Assembly: GCF_000759835.1 (NCBI RefSeq)
Contig: NZ_BBNB01000001.1
Location: forward strand, 124,001-188,000
DNA length: 64,000 nt
Direction of reading: 5' to 3'
Origin: Citrobacter sedlakii NBRC 105722
Lineage (GTDB): Bacteria; Pseudomonadota; Gammaproteobacteria; Enterobacterales; Enterobacteriaceae
The position numbers and the translations under genes were made by a program. Below the pieces are notes generated by a model. That model saw only the letters and a program-made list of their open reading frames with translations, was not told the origin of the DNA and made no database searches. Positions 45,156 to 53,939 of the stretch are shown one piece after another (within the stretch, counting starts at the first letter, position 1; each line of letters starts with the position of its first letter).

Positions 45156-45395
45156 ATGCATCACAACATCAACATGTCCGATTCAGCGAATGCGATTGCC
45201 CAGTACTTCAATAAAGCTAGCCTGCCGACTCAGCAGGAAACCCTGGGTCAACTTGTGGTGGAAATCCTCACCGACGGCAAGAGCCTGAACAGGAAGTCGC
45301 TTTGTACTAAATTGCTGAGCCGCCTTGAAAAAGCGAATAGCGAAGCGGAGGAACACCACTATCACACGCTGATTGGTCTGCTGTTTGATCGTTAG
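45156..45395 (+). CDS. ycgZ: Biofilm/Rcs connector protein YcgZ
   Basis: A 79-residue cytoplasmic protein orthologous to E. coli YcgZ (AQYFNKASLPTQQETLGQLVVEILTDGKSLNRKSLCTKLLSRLE). Small alpha-helical proteins of this family act with YmgA and AriR through the RcsC sensor kinase to adjust colanic acid and curli. First gene of ycgZ-ymgA-ariR, repressed by BluR. The second in-frame ATG (residue 7) is an alternative start. Confidence 0.92.
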   Translation: MHHNINMSDSANAIAQYFNKASLPTQQETLGQLVVEILTDGKSLNRKSLCTKLLSRLEKANSEAEEHHYHTLIGLLFDR

Positions 45396-45446
45396 TGGAG
45401 GTTAACGCCAACGCCAGTGTCAGCGTTGGCAACCAGAGATGCGGTT

Positions 45447-45752
45447 ATGAACAGAAGTGAAGAATATGAACGACTGACGGATGAAATCATCGGTGAAGCG
45501 GTATTAACGCTGCTGAAAAGCCATGGTCCCATTAGCACCCAGGCACTGATCGTGACGCTGGGAAATATGAAGGCCAACGCGGGAGACAGTAAACGACAAG
45601 AGGCCATACAAAGCGTCATTACTGAAGTCACCGCCATGGCGGCCAGAAAGCGTCAACGCGCGCGCCGACCAGATTCACATGCAGGACGACGGGGCAACGT
45701 GCTTGAGCTGTTTGGCAGTCGCCAGTCAGACAGCACAAAAAAAATGCACTAA
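45447..45752 (+). CDS. ymgA: Connector protein YmgA
   Basis: A 101-residue protein from the ATG at 45447. The helical core (SEEYERLTDEIIGEAVLTLLKSHGPISTQALIVTLGNM) matches the position and pattern of E. coli YmgA, though identity is modest. The C-terminal ~35 residues are rich in Arg, Lys and Ser and look disordered. By E. coli knowledge it acts through RcsC/RcsB. Second gene of the blue-light operon. An upstream in-frame ATG (45417) is less likely. Confidence 0.8.
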   Translation: MNRSEEYERLTDEIIGEAVLTLLKSHGPISTQALIVTLGNMKANAGDSKRQEAIQSVITEVTAMAARKRQRARRPDSHAGRRGNVLELFGSRQSDSTKKMH

Positions 45753-45786
45753 CCAACGCCATTTTACAACTTAACGGTGAAAGCAC

Positions 45787-46065
45787 ATGAGACAAGCGAT
45801 GCTTAAGCAGACCGATTTTTACGCAGTTCTTCCAGATACAGCAATGTCCGAATTTTTCCGCAACGCAGGCGCCCGTCTTGCCGAGGAGTCAGCGGTACTG
45901 GCGACCGCTATCAGCAGCATTATGGCTTCTGATGGGCATATCACCAATAAAGCGATTATTTTATGGCTGGTCCAGGCACTGGAAACTACGGACAGCGTGG
46001 TACAGGCTGATGTGTTACGGAAAACATTGGAAATTGTCGTTGGCTACACCATGGATGATATTTAA
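45787..46065 (+). CDS. ariR: Connector protein AriR (YmgB)
   Basis: A 92-residue protein orthologous to E. coli AriR/YmgB. The LAEESAVLATAISSIMASDGHITNKAIILWLVQALETTDSVVQADVLRKTLEIVVGYTMDD stretch is well conserved. AriR is a small dimeric, Hha-like-fold protein involved in acid resistance and in lowering biofilm through the Rcs system. Last gene of ycgZ-ymgA-ariR; ymgC is absent here. Confidence 0.9.
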   Translation: MRQAMLKQTDFYAVLPDTAMSEFFRNAGARLAEESAVLATAISSIMASDGHITNKAIILWLVQALETTDSVVQADVLRKTLEIVVGYTMDDI

Positions 46066-46086
46066 GGTTTACCCTCTGTCTTTCTG

Positions 46087-46122
46087 GCCCATCCTGACAC
46101 GCTGTCCCGTTGCAGGATGGGC
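46087..46122. terminator. Hairpin after ariR
   Basis: GCCCATCCTG pairs with CAGGATGGGC over ten bases with a 16-base loop, between convergent genes. No T-run follows, so it may be a bidirectional stop of weak type. Confidence 0.45.
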
Positions 46123-46130
46123 TGTGAACA

Positions 46131-46922
46131 TTACGGCTTTTGTTGATTTTGCTCAGCCTTACCAAAAGAGCGCGTCATGCCATGACCATGCTCCCCCGCG
46201 CCGCTGACCCTTTTTAACTGTATCACTTGCCCTTTCTCCCAGGCGTTGGCGCCTTGTGCTACCGGATGCGCCACAATATCCCGCCGCTGTTGTTTAATTT
46301 CTTGCGTATTAATACCCAGTCGACGGTCCCGATCGGCTAATAGCGCCGGGTCCAACTGCCCGTCGCCGGTAAAGCCCATCATCAACGCGGGGATCCCCAT
46401 TGGAAGTGTTTTATCGCGATCGGTATGCCACGTATGCCAGGTTTTGCCGTAGGTGTTGACGATTTTGCTCATCAACGCTTTGTCCGCGACGGCGGGAAGA
46501 CCCGGCGCCACCAGGCTGCCGGACTTCACTTCATACTGATGGCTGTGCCAGAGTTTTTTTTCCTCTGGCGGCAGCGTATTGAATAACCGCTCGCTAATGA
46601 TGTATTCAACGCCCATCAGACGCGCGTCTTTGGTATTCCCGTCGTAGATCACCGCCTGCATCACTTCATCATTAAGTACAGTGACATAATGATGCGCTTC
46701 CATCTGGCCATTTTTATCGCCACTGTAGAAATGGAAGCCATCCAGATAGGCGCTGATGGCCTCGATCGGCGGCCGGGACTGTATCACTTCCGCCCCGGCT
46801 TCCAGCGTACGCAGGCTTGCAGACGTTTCTTTACCGGGTATCGGCGTCTTCGGCGGGGTCGTGTTCGCCCCGCAGGCCGTTAATAACGCAACCGATGCTG
46901 CAATGCATAACCCTTTTTTCAC
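46131..46922 (-). CDS. DUF1264 (OBAP-type) lipoprotein
   Basis: A 263-residue lipoprotein: signal with lipobox LLTAC (Cys17), then the DUF1264 domain. The conserved region IEAISAYLDGFHFYSGDKNGQMEAHHYVTVLNDEVMQAVIYDG (about 54-97) and LWHSHQYEVKSGSLVAPGLP (about 125-145) match the oil-body-associated protein family found in plants, fungi and bacteria. The function in bacteria is unknown; lipid or envelope stress roles have been suggested. It lies directly downstream of glgX (adjacent, no gap), so it may be the last gene of the tre operon. Confidence 0.85.
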   Translation of the reverse strand: MKKGLCIAASVALLTACGANTTPPKTPIPGKETSASLRTLEAGAEVIQSRPPIEAISAYLDGFHFYSGDKNGQMEAHHYVTVLNDEVMQAVIYDGNTKDARLMGVEYIISERLFNTLPPEEKKLWHSHQYEVKSGSLVAPGLPAVADKALMSKIVNTYGKTWHTWHTDRDKTLPMGIPALMMGFTGDGQLDPALLADRDRRLGINTQEIKQQRRDIVAHPVAQGANAWEKGQVIQLKRVSGAGEHGHGMTRSFGKAEQNQQKP

Positions 46923-49004
46923 TTATGGCCTCCTGAATAATGCGATGCTGCGTCCGGCAAGTTCATAATCCGTTTCATTTTCGATAATCAGTCCCTGTTC
47001 AGGGTCATTAGCCGTGTTCAGTTCCAGTACCCAACCGCCATCCCCCGTTTGCGGGATGCTGAACGGCACGCTACATTCGAAGGGATTCAACAGAAGCAGA
47101 ACCTCGTGCCAGATCCCGTCTTCGGTCTCGAGATCGGGACGACCGATATACACGCCAAGCGTGGAGCCTTCATCCCACTGCTCCGGCTGCTGTAGCCCGC
47201 CCCCGGCATTAAACCACTGGATAACCATGCCATCGCGCCAGTTTTCCCGACGCAACAGCGGCTGCTGTTTCCGCAGTTCAATAAGGTGGCGCGTAAATTC
47301 CCGCAATTGTTGCGCCGACTCCGGCAAACTTTCCCAGTGGACCCAGGAAATGTCGCTGTCCTGGCAGTAGCCGTTGTTATTCCCGTTCTGGCTGCGGCCA
47401 AACTCATCACCGGCCAGCAGCATCGGCGTACCGTGGGACAGCAGCAGCGTGGCGAGGAAATTACGCTTTTGCTGTTCGCGCGTGGCGTTAATGACGGCAT
47501 CATCCGTGGGACCTTCCGCGCCATAATTGCATGACCGGTTATCGTTATGTCCGTCGTTATTGTCCTCGCCATTCGCCTCGTTGTGCTTCTCGTTATAGGA
47601 CACCAGATCGTTCAGGGTGAAACCGTCATGCGCGGTAACAAAATTGACGCTCGCCCATGGCCGCCGCCCTCGCAGGTCATAGAGATCGCCGGAGCCAAGC
47701 AGACGTGCGGCAAAATCGGTAGAAACGTTGTCGCCCTTCCAGTATTCGCGCACTGTATCGCGGTATTTATCATTCCATTCTCCCCACCCTGGCGGGAAAC
47801 CGCCTACCTGATACCCGCCCGGTCCAATGTCCCAGGGTTCACCGATCAGCTTGAGTTTCGACAGCACCGGATCCTGCATCATCGCGTCAAAGAAGCCGCC
47901 GCGCTGATCAAAACCCTCCGGTTCGCGACCGAGGATCGTCCCGAGATCAAAACGGAAACCATCGACGTGCATCGCTTCCGCCCAATAGCGCAGCGAGTCC
48001 ATCACCATCTGCAGCACGCGGGGATGAGAGGTATTAACGGTATTCCCCGTCCCCGTGTCATTAATATAATAACGATGCTGATCCGCCAGCGTGCGGTAAT
48101 AGGAGAAGTTATCAATACCCTTAAATGACAGCGTCGGCCCCAGCTCGTTACCTTCCGCGGTGTGGTTATACACCACATCCAGAATGACCTCGATACCCGC
48201 ATCATGATAGGCGCGCACCATGTCGCGAAAGCCTTGTATGCCGCGCGGACCGTAGTAGCGCGTCGCCGGAGCGAAAAAGCCCAGCGTGTTATATCCCCAG
48301 AAGTTTTTCAGACCTTTGTCCAGCAGATGCTGATCGTCCGGAAACCAGTGAACCGGCAGCAGTTCGACGGAGGTAATGCCAAGACTTTTAATGTAATCCA
48401 CGCTTGCCGCATGGCCCATCCCTTCAAACGTGCCGCGCAATTCTTGCGGTATCGCGGGATTCAGCCAGGTGAAACCTTTGACGTGAGTTTCATAGACAAT
48501 GGCGCTGGGCCAGGGAATATCCGGGCGACGGTGATCCTGCCAGTCGAACGCATTCGGGTCGACAACCTTACATTTTGGCGTAAACGGGGCGCTGTCGCGG
48601 GTGTCAAAGCTAAGATCCTTTTCTTCGCTTTCCAGATCGTAAGCGAAATGCGCCTCATTCCAGGCGATATCCCCCACCAGTTCCCGGGCATAAGGGTCTA
48701 TCAACAATTTATGGGGATTGAAACGGTGCCCGTTCTCTGGATCAAAAGGCCCGTGAACCCGATAGCCGTACAGCGCCCCGGGTTCCAGACCCGGCACGTA
48801 GCCGTGCCAGATCTCATGCGTAAATTCCGGTAAGGTCAGGCGGGCAATTTCGTTTTGTCCGCTCGGATCATACAGGCACAGTTCTACGCGCTCGGCATGG
48901 GCGGAGAAAAGCGCAAAATTAACCCCCTGTCCGTCGTAGTTTGCCCCTAACTGCTGGCTGTGCCCTGCTGTGATATCAAATTGTTTACCTTTTGCTTTTG
49001 CCAT
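46923..49004 (-). CDS. glgX: Glycogen debranching enzyme (GlgX/TreX type)
   Basis: A 693-residue GH13 enzyme. An N-terminal CBM48 domain (about 20-130, SQQLGANYDGQGVNFALFSAHAERVELCLYD) leads into the catalytic barrel with HVDGFRFDLGTILG (nucleophile Asp), KLIGEPWDIGPGGYQ (acid Glu) and FVTAHDGFTLNDLVSYN (second Asp). It hydrolyses alpha-1,6 branches of glycogen or maltodextrins, giving linear chains for TreY. It begins one base from the treY stop and belongs to treZ-treY-glgX, which matches the layout in Salmonella. In that operon the name treX is also used. Confidence 0.9.
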   Translation of the reverse strand: MAKAKGKQFDITAGHSQQLGANYDGQGVNFALFSAHAERVELCLYDPSGQNEIARLTLPEFTHEIWHGYVPGLEPGALYGYRVHGPFDPENGHRFNPHKLLIDPYARELVGDIAWNEAHFAYDLESEEKDLSFDTRDSAPFTPKCKVVDPNAFDWQDHRRPDIPWPSAIVYETHVKGFTWLNPAIPQELRGTFEGMGHAASVDYIKSLGITSVELLPVHWFPDDQHLLDKGLKNFWGYNTLGFFAPATRYYGPRGIQGFRDMVRAYHDAGIEVILDVVYNHTAEGNELGPTLSFKGIDNFSYYRTLADQHRYYINDTGTGNTVNTSHPRVLQMVMDSLRYWAEAMHVDGFRFDLGTILGREPEGFDQRGGFFDAMMQDPVLSKLKLIGEPWDIGPGGYQVGGFPPGWGEWNDKYRDTVREYWKGDNVSTDFAARLLGSGDLYDLRGRRPWASVNFVTAHDGFTLNDLVSYNEKHNEANGEDNNDGHNDNRSCNYGAEGPTDDAVINATREQQKRNFLATLLLSHGTPMLLAGDEFGRSQNGNNNGYCQDSDISWVHWESLPESAQQLREFTRHLIELRKQQPLLRRENWRDGMVIQWFNAGGGLQQPEQWDEGSTLGVYIGRPDLETEDGIWHEVLLLLNPFECSVPFSIPQTGDGGWVLELNTANDPEQGLIIENETDYELAGRSIALFRRP

Positions 49005-51574
49005 TATCCATTTTCCCTTTCTGCACTCGTCTGTTCAGACGGGTGTTCGCGTAAAACAGCAATAAGTGGATGACCGGGGAGTTGCGCGACGTCAAGCGTG
49101 GCGCCGACATCGACCGTCTCGTGATGAAAGACGTCTTCATACTGACGATTCGCCAGCCGTGCGGGCAACGCGATACGGGTATCTGCCCACAGCGTGCCGC
49201 CAGCAGAGGAGAGTTCGCCCTCTATGCGATGGAATACCCAGCGTGGCGCCACCACCACCAGCGCGTTTTTTTCATCTGCTCTGGCATAAGCAATGACGTG
49301 CTCCGCGTTGTCCCCCTCGGCGTCGAGCGGCAGATAGTCGCCCTTGCGAAACAGCGTGGGAAACCTTTGTCGCAGATGCAGCAGAACGGCGGTCACATAC
49401 TGATTCACCTGACCATTCATCCAACACGCTTCCTGCGTAAATACGCGGCTGTCTGCTTGTGCGAGCTGGCGGGCCAACAGGGCAAAGTCCGGCAGGCGAC
49501 GATTATCCGGGTCAACCAGACTGAAATTGAGCGCCTCGCTGCCCTGGTAGATATCCGGCACGCCGGGGGCGGTCAGTTTAATCAACGTCTGGGTCAGGCT
49601 ATTCACCAATCCGGCACGAATAAACGGCTGCAACGCAGCGTGAAAATCCTGCAAAAACAGCGTGTTTTCTGGTGACAGCATATGCCGGGCATAATCCAGA
49701 ACCGCCGTTTCGTAGGCCTCGTTAGTATCCACCCAGTCCGTCCGCAGCTTGGCTTCGCGTAGCGCTTTTTCCACAAATTCAAGGAATCGCTCCTCAAGCG
49801 CCTGCAAACCGTTCGCGTCATCCGGACGGAATACCGCGGGCCATACCCCCGCCAGCGCCTGATAGAGCATCCAGGTATCCGCCGCTTTGGGCGCGGTGCC
49901 GTCATTGAGAAACCGGACATGGGTCTGGTTCATTTGCCGCCATCGCGCCAGATGCTCCGCCCAACGCGCCGGCGCCTCGGTCAACGTGTATAACCGGGCG
50001 CGGGCGTCTTCGCCGCGTTTGGTGTCGTGAGTCGACGTGCTGGACAGCGCATCCGGCTGTAGCCGCATACGGGACTGCATCTCCTGATGAAAGCGCGTGA
50101 GTGAGAAAAAGCGTTGAACGGGCTCTGCGCCAACTTCATTTAGCGCCAGATCCATGTTCTGGCGAAAGAACAATGTGTCCTCTACCGATTTGGCCATTAG
50201 CGGGCCGGTGAGCTGCTGGAAGCGCGTGCGGAAGGTCGCCGCCGTGGTCGTCAGGCAGGCGTCATCGGCACCGACCAACAACCGAGAGAAAAAACCAAGC
50301 GCCTGAGCGTCCGGGGCAAACTCACTGGCGCTCAGCTGTGCGGTGACATGTCGCAGCAGCTCGCGATCCGCCGTGCTGAATCCCTGCGCGGTGCCATACG
50401 TTCTGTACACCGGAAAGGCAATCAGCAGTTCTCGCAGCGCGCCGCGCAGCGTCTCGTCATCAATATCGACGCGCTGTTGACGGGCCAGTTCGCTTGCCAG
50501 TTTCAACAAGCGGGCAAATTCGCCGGCAAAATTACGCTCTATCATCAGGACCCGCGCCTTACGCAGTTCAGCGCGCATATCCACCTGCTGACCGACTGCA
50601 TCCTGCCAGACGCGTCGGAGATCGCCCAGCGCGCGATCGTCCACCAGCACTTCGGCCAGAGCCGCAATAAACTCATAGCCGGTGGTACCCGAAATCGGCC
50701 ATTCCTGCGGTAATTCCTCCCCGCGGGCAAGAATTTTTTCAACGGTGATATAGCACGCCTCACCGACCTTTTGACGTAAACGCTGAAGATAGGCCTGCGG
50801 ATCGGCAAGGCCGTCAATATGGTCGATACGCAATCCGTCCACAGCGCCGTTTGCCACCAGTTCAAGGATCAGTTGATGGGTGTCATCAAATACCCGATTG
50901 TCCTCCACGCGAACGCCAACCAGTCCAGTGACTTCAAAGAAACGGCGATAGCTCAGATTTGTCGCGGCCTCGCGCCAGGACATCAACCGCCAGGGTTGCC
51001 GTTGGTGCAAGTCGGCAATAGCCTGTTTATCGGTCATCGCCAGCACATCCGCTTCATTTCCCTGCCAGGTTGACGGATCCAGTGGGTAAAAGGCGTCATA
51101 ATAGGCCAGCGTCGGTTTACCCGTTTGCGGATCCGCTTTGATGCTGATCTCCCCTTTTTCCAGGACTTTCTCAAAAGTGTCGCCAAGGAACGGTAATGTC
51201 AGTCGCTGTGTCCAGTCGATATCGAAATGGCTGGCGTAAGCGCTTTTCTCTCCGTGTTCAATAACGTCACGCCACCAGCGATTTTCCAGCGAACTGGCCA
51301 TATGGTTAGGGACGATATCGAGGATCAGACCCATTTGCGCAGCGTGAAGCGCTTGCACCATGCGATCAAATCCTTCCCGCCCGCCGATGGTAGGATCGAT
51401 CTCATTACAGTCTGTGACGTCATAACCGTGGGTCGAGCCCGCTGTCGCCGTAAAAATTGGCGAGGCATATAAATGGCTGATCCCGAGCTTTTTCAGGTAC
51501 GGTATCCGTTCGCTAACGGCGTCAAAAGTCATGCCGTTGCGAAACTGAATTCGGTAGGTCGATGAAGGGATCAT
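49004..51574 (-). CDS. treY: Maltooligosyl trehalose synthase TreY
   Basis: An 856-residue GH13 enzyme that turns the reducing-end alpha-1,4 bond of maltodextrins into an alpha,alpha-1,1 bond. It begins MIPSSTYRIQFRNGMTFDAVSERIPYLKKLGISHLYASPIFTA, the standard TreY start, with LDIVPNHMA (about 87), VDGLRIDHIDGLADP (about 242) and YITVEKIL (about 275, acid Glu) as catalytic regions and the C-terminal PGVPDIYQGSEALNFSLVDPDNRR near 710. Its start overlaps the treZ stop by four bases. Confidence 0.95.
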   Translation of the reverse strand: MIPSSTYRIQFRNGMTFDAVSERIPYLKKLGISHLYASPIFTATAGSTHGYDVTDCNEIDPTIGGREGFDRMVQALHAAQMGLILDIVPNHMASSLENRWWRDVIEHGEKSAYASHFDIDWTQRLTLPFLGDTFEKVLEKGEISIKADPQTGKPTLAYYDAFYPLDPSTWQGNEADVLAMTDKQAIADLHQRQPWRLMSWREAATNLSYRRFFEVTGLVGVRVEDNRVFDDTHQLILELVANGAVDGLRIDHIDGLADPQAYLQRLRQKVGEACYITVEKILARGEELPQEWPISGTTGYEFIAALAEVLVDDRALGDLRRVWQDAVGQQVDMRAELRKARVLMIERNFAGEFARLLKLASELARQQRVDIDDETLRGALRELLIAFPVYRTYGTAQGFSTADRELLRHVTAQLSASEFAPDAQALGFFSRLLVGADDACLTTTAATFRTRFQQLTGPLMAKSVEDTLFFRQNMDLALNEVGAEPVQRFFSLTRFHQEMQSRMRLQPDALSSTSTHDTKRGEDARARLYTLTEAPARWAEHLARWRQMNQTHVRFLNDGTAPKAADTWMLYQALAGVWPAVFRPDDANGLQALEERFLEFVEKALREAKLRTDWVDTNEAYETAVLDYARHMLSPENTLFLQDFHAALQPFIRAGLVNSLTQTLIKLTAPGVPDIYQGSEALNFSLVDPDNRRLPDFALLARQLAQADSRVFTQEACWMNGQVNQYVTAVLLHLRQRFPTLFRKGDYLPLDAEGDNAEHVIAYARADEKNALVVVAPRWVFHRIEGELSSAGGTLWADTRIALPARLANRQYEDVFHHETVDVGATLDVAQLPGHPLIAVLREHPSEQTSAERENG

Positions 51575-53361
51575 GGTAAAGTTTCTCCCTGTGCGAATCG
51601 GACGACAATGGCATTTGGATTAAGACGCTCGCTGGCTTCCGGCCAGGCGAAAACCGTTTTCCCCGGCATTTCCGGCAGCACCACTGGCACATCGCCAATA
51701 TTGAACGCCAGCGACAAAACGCCTGTCGGGAAACGCCAGCGCACAGCAACAAAACCAGGGGCAGTCTGCACCACTTCGCCTTCACCGCCGCGTGCGGTTT
51801 TCAGCAGCGGGACGATAACGCGCCGGCGTCTGCTCAACAGATCCCGGGTGAAGGTCAGCCACGCTTTTCCTTCTTCATGCTGCATTTTTTGCCAGTCGAG
51901 TTTCGCGCGCTGGAACGTCTCAGGCGCATTGGGATCTGGTACGTTCTCGCCTTCATGTCCGGCGTGTCCGGCAAATTCCTTCGCCCTGCCTTCACGCACC
52001 GCGCGCGCAAGATCGCCATGGAAATCCGTAAAAAATAAAAAGGGATGCGTTTCGCCGTATTCCTCGCCCATAAACAGCAGCGGAATATGTGGCGACATCA
52101 GGAGCGTGGCAAGCAGTACCCGTGTTTTCTCGGCTCCCGCCAGCGTAATCAGCCGTTCGCCCTGCGCACGGTTACCAATCTGATCGTGATTCTGAATAAA
52201 ATCGACAAAGGTAGTCGGTGGCTGCTGTCGACTGCTAACGCCGCGCGCTTCTCCGCTAACGGCGGACATTTCCCCTTGCCAGGCGAACCCTTCGCTCAGT
52301 ACGCGGGCAACATAGCGTTCGGGCTGAGTGGCGAAGTCGGCGTAATACCCGTGATTTTCCCCGGTCGCCATGACGTGAATGGCGTTATGGAAATCGTCGT
52401 TCCACTCACCGGAAAAGAGTGGCGTCGCGCCATCTTCAGAACGCGGATGTAAAAACAAGACATTACGGTTGTCTTCGGTGGTGAGATGTATCGGCCGGTC
52501 GCTAATCTCACGACGGATACGTTCGGCTATCTCTACCAGCAGATGCGGTTGCGCGTCATCTTTGATCTGATCGATGGCGTCAAAGCGCAATCCGTCAAGC
52601 TGATACTCCACCAGCCAGTACAGCGGCGCGTCAGCAATATAGCGGCGTACCGCGTCGTTTTCATAGGCGATGCCGTTACCCCACGGCGTCATGCGCGCGG
52701 CGTCGAAAAAGTTCTCAGATAACAGCGGCAGGTAGTTACCTTCCGGCCCAAAGTGGTTGAGCACGATATCAAGAACCACCGACAAACCGTAACCGTGTGC
52801 GGCATCAACAAAGGCTTTAAAATCGTCTGGTGAACCGTAGGCGGAATGCGGCGCATACAGCAACGTGCCGTCATAACCCCAGCCGCGTTGACCGCCAAAC
52901 TGCGAAACCGGCATCAGTTCAATGACGGTAACGCCCAGTTCCGCGAGATACGGAAGTCTGGCGATTGCCGCCTGGAATGTCCCTTCAGGCGTAAAGGCGC
53001 CGAGATGCAGCTCATAGAACACCGCTTCTTCCCAGCGACATCCCTGCCAGTCAGTGTGTTGCCAGCAATAGGCCTCGGGATCGACGACGCGCGACGCGCC
53101 GTTCACATCGTCACACTGCGCACGCGAGGCCGGATCGGGAATTGCCGTCCCGTTGTTCAATACAAACTGATAAGGCGTTCCCGCCTTGACGCCGTTAACC
53201 TGGCACTCAAACCATCCCTCTCCGCTGGCCGTCATTTCATGGTTTCGATCGTGAATACGGAGATACATCTTTTCCTGACTCGTCGCCCAAATGCGAAAGC
53301 GAACGACATCCGCGGCCACAAATTCACACCCCCAACTTCTAATAAAGGATTTTGAACTCAT
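51571..53361 (-). CDS. treZ: Maltooligosyltrehalose trehalohydrolase TreZ
   Basis: A 596-residue GH13 enzyme that releases trehalose from maltooligosyl trehalose. An N-terminal beta domain (1-90) precedes the barrel with VVLDIVLNHFGPEGNYL (about 195), LDGLRFDAIDQI (nucleophile Asp, about 255), IHLTTEDNRN (acid Glu, about 290) and VDFIQNHDQIGNRAQGERL (about 395). First gene of treZ-treY-glgX. The pathway makes the stress protectant trehalose from glycogen, in addition to the otsBA route. A sigma-S-like -10 element and a GTGAC palindrome lie upstream. Confidence 0.95.
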   Translation of the reverse strand: MSSKSFIRSWGCEFVAADVVRFRIWATSQEKMYLRIHDRNHEMTASGEGWFECQVNGVKAGTPYQFVLNNGTAIPDPASRAQCDDVNGASRVVDPEAYCWQHTDWQGCRWEEAVFYELHLGAFTPEGTFQAAIARLPYLAELGVTVIELMPVSQFGGQRGWGYDGTLLYAPHSAYGSPDDFKAFVDAAHGYGLSVVLDIVLNHFGPEGNYLPLLSENFFDAARMTPWGNGIAYENDAVRRYIADAPLYWLVEYQLDGLRFDAIDQIKDDAQPHLLVEIAERIRREISDRPIHLTTEDNRNVLFLHPRSEDGATPLFSGEWNDDFHNAIHVMATGENHGYYADFATQPERYVARVLSEGFAWQGEMSAVSGEARGVSSRQQPPTTFVDFIQNHDQIGNRAQGERLITLAGAEKTRVLLATLLMSPHIPLLFMGEEYGETHPFLFFTDFHGDLARAVREGRAKEFAGHAGHEGENVPDPNAPETFQRAKLDWQKMQHEEGKAWLTFTRDLLSRRRRVIVPLLKTARGGEGEVVQTAPGFVAVRWRFPTGVLSLAFNIGDVPVVLPEMPGKTVFAWPEASERLNPNAIVVRFAQGETLP

Positions 53362-53452
53362 ACTGTCGCCCCATTAGACCCGTTTCATCCTCGGGTGAGT
53401 TTTATGCAGCAAATACCCCTACCGTTGCTGTATGAAACAGCATACGCAGAAC

Positions 53453-53460
53453 AAGCATAG
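53453..53460 (-). promoter_or_regulatory. Sigma-S-like -10 element of the tre operon
   Basis: On the minus strand CTATGCTT matches the sigma-S extended -10 CTATACTT at 7 of 8 positions, about 90 bases upstream of treZ. Confidence 0.5.
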
Positions 53461-53481
53461 ACCAGCTCTGACGATTGCGAG

Positions 53482-53494
53482 GTGACAGTGTCAC
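53482..53494. repeat. GTGAC-N3-GTCAC palindrome upstream of treZ
   Basis: GTGACAGTGTCAC, centred about 42 bases upstream of the presumed tre transcription start, a normal place for an activator. Confidence 0.45.
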
Positions 53495-53939
53495 GTATGA
53501 AGCGTTTTTTCTGACTCGCGCCCCCCTGAAAAGCGGATCGATAAACGGGGTTTACGCAGGTGTTTGATATTTCTTTCAATGAATAATGACGAACGTTATT
53601 TCCTGAAATCAATACGCGAGGGATAGACTAAAATAAATACGTATAAACCATGATGGCTTTTGGTTTTCATTTTGTCTTTTATTCACGCAGGCGCAAAAGG
53701 TTATTCATCTAAAAACAGACTAAAAGAACGGGCTTTTTATTGCTTATGGTGATAACGCCGGATTTTCAGGCTTTGCCTGCAGATTTGTATAAAAATATCC
53801 CTTAAGTCATGACACTCTTTCTTTCATATGATGATGCTACATTACAGGTGTGACGTATTATTTAATTCGATCTACTATCCATAAAACTGCGAAGACGCCT
53901 GTCCCGTGTCTTTCGCGAACGACCGTAAGGATCTGCCTG
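53495..53939. other. Divergent control region treZ / dosC
   Basis: No gene is supported. It is AT-rich and holds a sigma-S-like -10 for dosCP (CTACATT at 53837-53843) and a short CAGGC/GCCTG hairpin near 53768-53780. An open frame in phase with dosC starts at 53850 but has no family support. Confidence 0.5.

Noticed and set aside
47547..48833. Open frames opposite glgX
   Set aside because: Antisense shadows of a GH13 enzyme with intact catalytic motifs.
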